Positions 1 to 5,700 of a DNA stretch of 7,661 nt are shown here, in pieces. The notes below the pieces were generated by a model, which was not told where the DNA came from, ran no database searches, and saw only the letters and a list, made by a program, of their open reading frames with translations. The translations under genes and the position numbers were made by a program. This DNA comes from CAZGHF01 sp043797305 (GTDB lineage: Bacteria > Patescibacteriota > Minisyncoccia > UBA6257 > GWB1-50-10), in contig JAZDPW010000014.1 of the NCBI GenBank assembly GCA_043797305.1, positions 1 through 7,661 of the forward strand. Reading direction: 5' to 3'. Within the stretch, counting starts at the first letter, position 1, and the number at the start of each line of letters is the position of its first letter.

Positions 1-2035
1 TTTTTCAACCAATCACAATAATCAGGGCTCTTCGGCCTCCAATTTCAGCGATTCCGTAGCGGGACTTTCCGCAAATACAACTTATTACTTCCGGGCTGTA
101 GCCAGAAACTCGGTTGGGACGGTATACGGAAGTGTTCTTTCGTTCAGGACAGATTCGGTGCCGACTCAAAACCCGCCGGCGGTAAGCACCAACAGCGCTT
201 CCAATATCGGTGAAACCTCGGCAACCTTAAACGGCTACCTCGATACAAACCAGTCAACCAATACAACCCGTTGGTTCGAGTGGGGCACGAGTTCCACTAA
301 TTTGAGCCGCTCAACCAGCCGAAACGGTCAAAGCTCGGACGGAGCTTTCTCCGAGACAATTTCCGGACTCACCACCGATACTACTTATTATTTCCGGGCG
401 GCGGGAGAAAACTCGGCTGGTACCGCCTACGGCAGCACGAGATCTTTTAGAACCAGTGGTTCTACGCAAACCCAAAGCCAACCGAGCGTCACTACTTCCA
501 ATGCTTCCAATATCTCTCAAAGCTCCGCTACTTTGAACGGCTACGTCAACCCGAATGGTTCGACGGATACCCAAAGGTGGTTCGAATGGGGCACGAGCTC
601 AGGAAGCTTGAGCCGTTCAACCAACCGGACCAATCAGGGTTCGTCCGCTTCGAATTTTAACGAAACGATATCGGGTCTTTCGGCAGATACAACCTACTAC
701 TTCAGAGCGGTGGCCGAAAACTCGGCCGGAACGGCTCAGGGAAGCGTTCTCTCTTTCAGAACCGACTCCGGACAGCAACAGACCTCAAACAAGCCGGCCG
801 TAAGCACTTTTAGCGCTTCCAACGTTGACGAGGATTCGGCAACACTCGGCGGTTATCTTTACACAAACGGCTCGACCGACACGACCCGCTGGTTCGAGTG
901 GGGTACGAGCTCCGGAAACTTGAATCGCTCCACCAACCGAACTGGTCAGAGTTCGGACGGGGCTTTTAACGAAAACATTTCCGGACTCTCGACTAACACG
1001 ACCTATTATTTCCGGGCGGCCGCCGAAAATTCGGCCGGGACCGATTACGGTAGTGTGCGGTCTTTCAGAACCGATTCTTCGGGACAGTCTTCGGATTTAG
1101 CCGATGTGACCACCCTGAGCGCCACCAATATTGACCGGGATTCCGCTAGGTTAAACGGCCGCGTTGATTCAAACGACTCGAATACGGATGTCTGGTTTGA
1201 GTGGGGCACAAGCTCCGGGAACTTGAGTCGCACAACCAGCCGAATTAATAAAGGTTCGTCTTCTTCGGACTTCAACGATTACATATCGGGACTCTACTCG
1301 GACACAACTTATTACTTCAGAGCCGTAGCCAAAACTTCGGCCGGCACCAATTACGGCGCCGTCAGGTCTTTCCGGACCGATTATTCCGACAACTATCAGC
1401 CGAACTACAACCAACTTCCGACGGTAACGACCTACAGTCCGACCAGCATCTACCAAAACACCGCGACCTTCAACGGCTACGTGAACCCGAACAGCTCTTC
1501 GGACACCTATCGCTGGTTTGAGTATTACGCCTCCGGCACCGGAGTTCTCTCGACAAGCCGGGTCTACCAAGGCAGCGGTTCTTCAAACTTCAACCAATAC
1601 GTAAGCAACCTCCAAAATAACACCACTTACTTCGTAAGAGCGGCAGCTCAGAACTCGTCCGGCACCGTCTACGGAAATTACATTTCTTTTGGAACCGGCT
1701 CCGGTTCCAGCACTTACTACGGCGATTCGAATCAGCAACCGCTTGCCTTGACGAACAGCGCCACCAATCTTTACACGACAAGCGCCCAGTTAAACGGCCT
1801 TGCTCTCGTGGGCAGCGCCGCTACAACCAACGTCTGGTTCGAATGGGGCACTAATTCTTCTTCGCTTAGTAATCAGACGTCTCTTGCTTCGATTGGTTAT
1901 GCGGCCTCCTCGCCCTTTACGGCGAACCTCGTCGGCCTTGTACCGGGTACCACTTATTACTTCCGGGCAGTCGCTCAAAACACTTACGGCACCGGCCGGG
2001 GAGTTGTGTTGAGCTTCCGGACTTCAAACGGTTCG
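1..2035 (+). repeat. Tandem Fn3-like coding repeats (one partial plus six full units)
   Basis: Units run at about 161-463, 464-772, 773-1084, 1085-1408, 1409-1729 and 1730-2035, with a partial unit before 161. The conserved TGG codon of the WFEWG motif falls at 272, 578, 890, 1193, 1514 and 1835, so the period is 303-321 bp. Units 1 and 3 share GQSSDGAF and FRAA; the partial first unit and unit 2 share NQGSSASNF and FRAV. This gives an alternating A/B order, suggesting that a two-domain block was duplicated. Units 5 and 6 are the most diverged; unit 5 has WFEYYASG in place of WFEWGTSS. The repeats are coding and differ at many synonymous sites, so this is an old domain expansion and not a recent DNA repeat. 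Confidence 0.9.
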
Positions 2036-2974
2036 GTCGCCCAACCGGCAGCGGCCTCATCGGGAATATCGGGTCTCTCCTTAAGAAAAGAAGTTGAGAA
2101 CCTCTCTTTCCCGAACGGCACCAAGACATCCGTTGCCGCTGCGGCCGGCAATACCATCCGCTTCAACATTACGGTGACAAACACCGGCAACACCGAACTC
2201 GATAACGTCACCGTAACCGACGAACTTTCTTCCTTCCTGGACTTCGAAAGCGCCACCGACGGCGGCACCTGGAACGAAACCAGTGAAAGAGTAAGCTGGA
2301 GAATCGACAATCTTGATTCGGGAGAAAAAAGAACGGTAAGCGTAAACGCGGAAGCGAAAGAGTTGCCGGATAACGTCGTTGCCGAAAACACGGCCGAAGT
2401 GACAACTTCGGGTCTGAGAACGAGAACCTCGAACGCCGTAATCGTTCTCATTAACACTCAGCATGTAATTCTCTCGATTGCGAATGAAGATGAGGTGGTT
2501 AGCCCCGGTGAAAATATCGACTACGTGGTGACTTACAAAAACGAAGGCGAATCGGAAGTGAGAAACCTCCGCCTTACGGTTGTTCTGCCGAACGGAATTG
2601 AATTCAGAAGTTCTGATTTCGCCTTCTCCAGAGAAGAAAATATTCTCTGGCTCGATGTACCGGACCTCAACGCAAAAGAGACCGGAGAAGTGACGTTTAG
2701 GGTGAACGTAAACGGCGACTTCCAGGAAGAAACCTCGGTTACCACGAACGCCCTGCTCGTTTACACCGACCTCCTCGACAACAACCAGAGGGGCGTCAAT
2801 GCTTTCGTCATCAATGTGGTCCGGACCGGCATCGGTTCGTTCGCCGCATCGATTTTCGGCTCAATGCCGGGAAATCTGCCCTTCCTTCTCCTCGTAATCT
2901 TCGTCTTCATAATCGCCATTTATCTCTTCCGCCGGTTAAGGAAAGCGGAGGAACAAGCCGCTATCCCGGCCTAA
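1..2974 (+). CDS. Large surface protein: Fn3-like repeats, two DUF11-like domains, C-terminal membrane anchor (5' partial)
   Basis: The reading frame is open from base 2 to the TAA at 2972-2974 (990 residues visible), so the true start lies left of the window; the GTG at 158 is an internal valine inside a repeat. Residues 1-678 are one partial and six complete Fn3-like domains of about 101-107 residues, each with motifs like ATLNGY, WFEWGTSS, TTYYFRA and SFRTD. Residues about 688-819 and 820-940 look like two DUF11-type beta-sandwich domains (for example ITVTNTGNTELDNVTVTDEL and VVTYKNEGESEVRNL). Residues 961-976 are a strongly hydrophobic segment followed by RRLRK and a short tail, giving a C-terminal membrane anchor; there is no LPXTG sortase signal. 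By family knowledge such proteins are extracellular stalks or adhesins; the ligand is unknown. The export signal would be in the missing N-terminus. The gene converges on the glycosyltransferase gene with a 4-nt overlap. Confidence 0.9.
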   Translation, partial: FSTNHNNQGSSASNFSDSVAGLSANTTYYFRAVARNSVGTVYGSVLSFRTDSVPTQNPPAVSTNSASNIGETSATLNGYLDTNQSTNTTRWFEWGTSSTNLSRSTSRNGQSSDGAFSETISGLTTDTTYYFRAAGENSAGTAYGSTRSFRTSGSTQTQSQPSVTTSNASNISQSSATLNGYVNPNGSTDTQRWFEWGTSSGSLSRSTNRTNQGSSASNFNETISGLSADTTYYFRAVAENSAGTAQGSVLSFRTDSGQQQTSNKPAVSTFSASNVDEDSATLGGYLYTNGSTDTTRWFEWGTSSGNLNRSTNRTGQSSDGAFNENISGLSTNTTYYFRAAAENSAGTDYGSVRSFRTDSSGQSSDLADVTTLSATNIDRDSARLNGRVDSNDSNTDVWFEWGTSSGNLSRTTSRINKGSSSSDFNDYISGLYSDTTYYFRAVAKTSAGTNYGAVRSFRTDYSDNYQPNYNQLPTVTTYSPTSIYQNTATFNGYVNPNSSSDTYRWFEYYASGTGVLSTSRVYQGSGSSNFNQYVSNLQNNTTYFVRAAAQNSSGTVYGNYISFGTGSGSSTYYGDSNQQPLALTNSATNLYTTSAQLNGLALVGSAATTNVWFEWGTNSSSLSNQTSLASIGYAASSPFTANLVGLVPGTTYYFRAVAQNTYGTGRGVVLSFRTSNGSVAQPAAASSGISGLSLRKEVENLSFPNGTKTSVAAAAGNTIRFNITVTNTGNTELDNVTVTDELSSFLDFESATDGGTWNETSERVSWRIDNLDSGEKRTVSVNAEAKELPDNVVAENTAEVTTSGLRTRTSNAVIVLINTQHVILSIANEDEVVSPGENIDYVVTYKNEGESEVRNLRLTVVLPNGIEFRSSDFAFSREENILWLDVPDLNAKETGEVTFRVNVNGDFQEETSVTTNALLVYTDLLDNNQRGVNAFVINVVRTGIGSFAASIFGSMPGNLPFLLLVIFVFIIAIYLFRRLRKAEEQAAIPA

Positions 2975-4440
2975 CGACTCTTCGGCGTCGGCCAAAAACC
3001 GAGCTTAAACCCGCCTCCCAACATCAGGCGGGTTTGAGCTTCTACGGCCGGAATGGCGCTAAAAACGATTATAAGAACCGGGGCGAGCACCCAATAAAGA
3101 AAATAAAGAATGTAGTGTTTCCTGCGAAACCAACCCGGTTTCGGCGGGAGAAGAACGACGCTCAAAACAGCCGAGGCAACGAGACCCAAAACGGAGAAAT
3201 TCAGAATCGGGCCGACGATTCTCCTCACGTTGTAAGAAATCAAGGTCAAACCGAATTCATAGTTTCCCAAAATAAGCGGCAGCCAACCAAGAGCAAAGAG
3301 GATAAAGGCCGCAGTCGCCCAGGAGTGGAAACCTTCCATGAACACGAAAGTCCAAAAAGCCTTTTTGCGAAAGGGAATTTTTTTGTTTTTCACGAAACCC
3401 GAGAGCATATAAGGGATGTTCTCCGCTCCCCAAGCCCAGCGCCGCTGCTGGCGATAAAGGTTGCCGACCGTTCCCCAAAAGGTGGGGGCGTGAGTGGCAT
3501 CCATCGAAACCGGGAAGTGGAGCGGCTCGGTCCGCCAGTTGCCGTCATAGTGGAGATAAAATTTCCAAAAAATGAGCGAATCTTCCGACACGTACTCCGT
3601 ATCCCAAAAATCGACTTCAACGAGGGCTTTGAAAGGCATTGCCTGAGAAGTGAAAGTCGAGAGCTGTTCGGGACGCGACTGCTGCATCATCTGCCAGAAA
3701 GTCGGGAAAAAGGACATTACTTTCGAAAAAGGCGAGGCATCGTAAATATTGTTGGTGAAAAGCGGGATCGGCTTATAACTGGAATGCTGGGGGTCTTCGC
3801 AGGTCAAAAATAAGTAAGCGAGCCGGCCGAAATATTCCGGCGGCACCTGAGTATCGACGTCGAGAACCGAAACGACTATGTCTTCATATTTTAGACCGAG
3901 CTGGTCAATAACTTCCTCTTTCGCCCGGCGAACCATCCAAGTTTCGTTCGAACCCTTGCCCGGTATCTCGCCCGGGAGATTTGCCGGATGCCGGGTTATG
4001 AGGAAGCGAAAGAAATCCCGGCCGAATTCCCGTTCAATTTTCTCCGCGGTCCTTACCGCTTCCTCGCCGGCTCGTTCCTCAATTCCCAAAACCACGATAA
4101 TTTTATCTTTGGGATAGTTTGAATTCTTAAGAATAAGAAACGTTTCCCTGACAACGGAAGGAGGCTCTTTATACATCGGCAAGACAACTAAATGACGGAC
4201 CTCTCGCCAATTTTCGATTCCTTCCAACTTATCGCGCCAATTAATCTTCAAATTCTCTTTGGTTTTCAAAAACGAGTAGCGCAGGTGGAAATAAAGATAA
4301 ACGATGCGAACCAGCCAGAAAAGAGAGTAGAGAACGAAAAAAACCGAAACAAAAACAGGCGCTTTGAACGAAAGCCAAAAAATGACGGCGAAAGTAGCCC
4401 ACGTAAGGGCGCCGGGTAAAATTTCAAAAAGACGTCTCAT
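2971..4440 (-). CDS. Membrane-bound family 2 glycosyltransferase (processive, cellulose/hyaluronan synthase-like)
   Basis: This 489-residue protein has two N-terminal membrane segments (about 8-27 and 29-51), a cytosolic GT-A domain (about 80-345) and about three C-terminal membrane segments (about 371-391, 409-431, 442-462). Within the catalytic domain are the nucleotide-sugar start VVLPMYKEPP (85-94), the metal-binding DVD (D194, D196), the general-base ED pair (E286, D287) and Q331-Q-R-R334-W335, the QxxRW motif of processive GT2 enzymes. By family knowledge it transfers sugar from a nucleotide donor on the inner face and may extrude a polysaccharide; donor and product cannot be read from the sequence. 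The start is the ATG at 4440-4438; no Shine-Dalgarno is visible (upstream reads TTTCTAACGGG). An inverted-repeat element begins directly upstream and the last codons carry a strong hairpin. TAG stop at 2973-2971 overlaps the stop of the convergent surface-protein gene. A separate glycosylation partner is not visible nearby. Confidence 0.9.
   Translation of the reverse strand: MRRLFEILPGALTWATFAVIFWLSFKAPVFVSVFFVLYSLFWLVRIVYLYFHLRYSFLKTKENLKINWRDKLEGIENWREVRHLVVLPMYKEPPSVVRETFLILKNSNYPKDKIIVVLGIEERAGEEAVRTAEKIEREFGRDFFRFLITRHPANLPGEIPGKGSNETWMVRRAKEEVIDQLGLKYEDIVVSVLDVDTQVPPEYFGRLAYLFLTCEDPQHSSYKPIPLFTNNIYDASPFSKVMSFFPTFWQMMQQSRPEQLSTFTSQAMPFKALVEVDFWDTEYVSEDSLIFWKFYLHYDGNWRTEPLHFPVSMDATHAPTFWGTVGNLYRQQRRWAWGAENIPYMLSGFVKNKKIPFRKKAFWTFVFMEGFHSWATAAFILFALGWLPLILGNYEFGLTLISYNVRRIVGPILNFSVLGLVASAVLSVVLLPPKPGWFRRKHYILYFLYWVLAPVLIIVFSAIPAVEAQTRLMLGGGFKLGFWPTPKSR
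3001..3041. terminator. Strong hairpin at the convergent gene ends; possible terminator
   Basis: Bases 3002-3016 and 3026-3040 form a 15-bp stem with a single T-G wobble and a 9-nt loop. It lies 27 nt past the stop of the plus-strand surface-protein gene and inside the last codons of the minus-strand glycosyltransferase gene (around TRLMLGGGFKL). On the plus strand no T-run follows. On the minus strand the stem is followed by CGG and then TTTTT (2998-2994), which looks like an intrinsic terminator but sits before the glycosyltransferase stop codon. It may therefore be a plus-strand 3'-end hairpin, an mRNA-stabilising structure or chance. The pairing is plain; the termination role is inferred. 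Confidence 0.45.
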
Positions 4441-4572
4441 CCCGTTAGAAACCTGTTTTTAGTATTTGACCTTGTCACGGCAGTAACGTGGTTAGTTAAT
4501 TTGGTTTATCCTCGTTAGAGGTGAGCATAAAAATTTCGTCGAAATTTTTAGTGCCTTAGGTTTCTAACGGGA
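4441..4572. mobile_element. Small inverted-repeat element of about 132 bp (MITE-like, or a structured leader RNA)
   Basis: A perfect 14-bp inverted repeat bounds the region: CCCGTTAGAAACCT at 4441-4454 and its complement at 4558-4571. The next outer pair, T4440-A4572, also matches. The 5-bp sequence CTCAT occurs immediately left (4436-4440) and again at 4573-4577, as a target-site duplication would if the element is 4441-4572. Inside lie a 23-nt palindrome (4528-4550), a CACG/CGTG hairpin (4476-4490) and a CCTC/GAGG hairpin (4510-4521); the core CGTTAGA of the left terminus recurs at 4513-4519. No protein is encoded. It fits a non-autonomous insertion, but a multi-helix 5' leader of the glycosyltransferase mRNA is an equal alternative. 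The 5-bp match could be chance. Confidence 0.5.
4528..4550. promoter_or_regulatory. 23-nt palindrome, operator-like or hairpin
   Basis: Two perfect 11-nt arms (TAAAAATTTCG and its complement) flank one central base at 4539. With G4551 bulged, three more pairs form (GCA at 4525-4527 with TGC at 4552-4554). As DNA it could bind a dimeric regulator between the divergent glycosyltransferase and protease genes; as RNA it would be a stable hairpin with a 3-5-nt loop. It has a T-run in its 3' arm but no separate U-tract. No regulator gene is visible in the window. Confidence 0.45.
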
Positions 4573-4594
4573 CTCATGGATATCGCTTCATATA

Positions 4595-4603
4595 TGTTAA
4601 TAT
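4595..4603 (+). promoter_or_regulatory. Possible extended -10 promoter for the HtrA-like protease
   Basis: TG-T-TAATAT at 4595-4603 resembles an extended -10 (TGnTATAAT; four of six hexamer bases). A start point about 7 nt downstream would fall at or next to the GTG start at 4610, implying a leaderless mRNA. This would agree with the absence of a Shine-Dalgarno sequence. No convincing -35 lies at the right distance. The AT-rich stretch could also hold a divergent minus-strand -10 (TATATT at 4604-4599). This is inference from weak matches. Confidence 0.25.
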
Positions 4604-4609
4604 AAAGTA

Positions 4610-5689
4610 GTGCAGAAAGAAAAATCGCCCGCCGAGGGCGAGGCTCGCTCGGCTGAGCGGCAAATAATCGAAACTATCAGGAAGGTGATGCCGGCGGTGG
4701 TATCAATCACCATCTCCAAGAAACTGGAAGACTTGAAAAAAGAACTGCCGGAGCTCGACCCGGCTTTCAGCGACCCGCGTTTCCAAATTCCGCCGGACAA
4801 AGTCGACGCCCACGGCATGGTCCAGGTCGGCGGCGGCTCGGGTTTCATTGTTGACGAAAAAGGAATAATCCTTACGAATAAGCACGTTATCGCCGAGCCG
4901 CGCTCGAAATACACGGTAATCCTAAGCGAAGGCCAAAAACTCGGCGCCGTTGTCCTTGCCCGCGATCCCCTGGATGACGTTGCGATCCTTAAAATCAGCT
5001 CGGCCGGCGGCAATCTGCCGATTCTCGAACTCGGCGAATCGGGAAAACTGGAACTCGGCCAGACGGTGCTCGCTTTCGGAAACGCACTCGGCATTTTCAG
5101 GAATACCGTTTCAACCGGCATCATTTCCGGCCTCTCCCGCTCGATAAGCGCCAAACCCGACCCCCTGATGCCGACTCAGGAAATGCGAGGACTGATTCAG
5201 ACGGATGCGGCTATAAACCCGGGGAATTCCGGTGGACCGCTGACCGACATTTTCGGAAATGTCATCGGCATAAACGCCGCTGTGGTATACGGGGCTCAAA
5301 ATATCGGCTTTGCCATCCCGGTAAAAGCAGCCGAACGGGATTTGGCCGACTTGAAGCGTCACGGAAAAATCAGGCGTCCTTTCTTAGGATTAAGATACCT
5401 TACGTTAAACGAGGACTTAAGTGACAAGCTCAAGCTTTCCGTTTCCTACGGAGCGCTTATCGCCAAAGAGCACCTGCTCGACCAGGCGATTGTGGAAGGA
5501 AGCCCGGCCGATAAAGCCGGTTTGAAAGAAAACGACGTTGTCCTCGAGTGGAACGGCGAGAAAGTCACAACCGAAAAAAACATCCAGGACTATCTCGAAA
5601 ACTGTGAAGTCGGCGACAAAATCAGTTTGAAGGTCTTAAGGGGTAAAAAAGAAATAAGCGCCAAGGTGGTGCTCGCTGAACGCAAGTAA
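4610..5689 (+). CDS. htrA: HtrA/DegP-type serine protease with one PDZ domain
   Basis: The 359-residue protein has a trypsin-like domain (about 20-245) with the complete catalytic triad: H92 in TNKHVIAE, D123 in DPLDDVAILKI and S207 in NPGNSGGPL. A PDZ domain follows (about 255-357), with EGSPADKAGLKENDVV typical of its carboxylate-binding region. HtrA proteins degrade or chaperone misfolded proteins, usually outside the cytoplasm. Here the N-terminus is short and charged (MQKEKSPAEG), with no signal peptide or membrane segment. A TAA at 4598-4600 closes the frame upstream, so GTG at 4610-4612 is the only upstream start that keeps the whole domain. No Shine-Dalgarno is visible. Codons 8-15 contain a GC-rich imperfect palindrome. 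The gene is divergent from the glycosyltransferase gene and ends 11 nt before the convergent surface-protein gene. The family is certain; the location in the cell is not. Confidence 0.93.
   Translation: MQKEKSPAEGEARSAERQIIETIRKVMPAVVSITISKKLEDLKKELPELDPAFSDPRFQIPPDKVDAHGMVQVGGGSGFIVDEKGIILTNKHVIAEPRSKYTVILSEGQKLGAVVLARDPLDDVAILKISSAGGNLPILELGESGKLELGQTVLAFGNALGIFRNTVSTGIISGLSRSISAKPDPLMPTQEMRGLIQTDAAINPGNSGGPLTDIFGNVIGINAAVVYGAQNIGFAIPVKAAERDLADLKRHGKIRRPFLGLRYLTLNEDLSDKLKLSVSYGALIAKEHLLDQAIVEGSPADKAGLKENDVVLEWNGEKVTTEKNIQDYLENCEVGDKISLKVLRGKKEISAKVVLAERK
4631..4653. repeat. GC-rich imperfect palindrome in the htrA N-terminal codons
   Basis: GCCGAG (4631-4636) and CTCGGC (4648-4653) are complementary, with further CGAG/CTCG complementarity inside. 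The segment encodes AEGEARSA of the poorly conserved protease N-terminus, upstream of the trypsin-like fold. It shares the 10-mer GCTCGCTCGG with the palindromic element in leuS (minus strand there). It may be a diverged relative of that element or simply GC-rich coding sequence. Confidence 0.3.
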
Positions 5690-5700
5690 AAATCCGAAAT

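Noticed and set aside
158..160. GTG as a start codon for the Fn3 protein
   Set aside because: The frame is open to the left edge and residues before it continue the repeat pattern (TTYYFRAVA, SFRTD), so this is an internal valine.
1..2035. CRISPR or DNA-level satellite array
   Set aside because: The period of about 300 bp is coding, in frame, and the units differ at many synonymous sites; it is a protein-domain repeat.
3034..3813. Open frame of 259 codons on the plus strand opposite the glycosyltransferase
   Set aside because: It lies wholly antisense to a gene with clear GT2 motifs, and its product is basic and low in recognisable structure; it is a shadow frame.
4466..4471. TTGACC as a -35 box for htrA
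   Set aside because: No -10-like hexamer lies 16-18 bp downstream and it is about 140 nt from the start codon.
4576..4605. Nine-codon ORF (MDIASYMLI) just upstream of htrA, as a leader peptide
   Set aside because: It is too short, has no ribosome-binding site and no regulatory codon pattern; likely chance in AT-rich sequence.
4597..5154. Open frame of 185 codons on the minus strand opposite the protease
   Set aside because: It is antisense to the conserved catalytic region of htrA; the Ser/Arg-rich product shows no family features.
5690..5700. Terminator between htrA and the convergent surface-protein gene
   Set aside because: Only 11 nt separate the stops and no hairpin is visible there.
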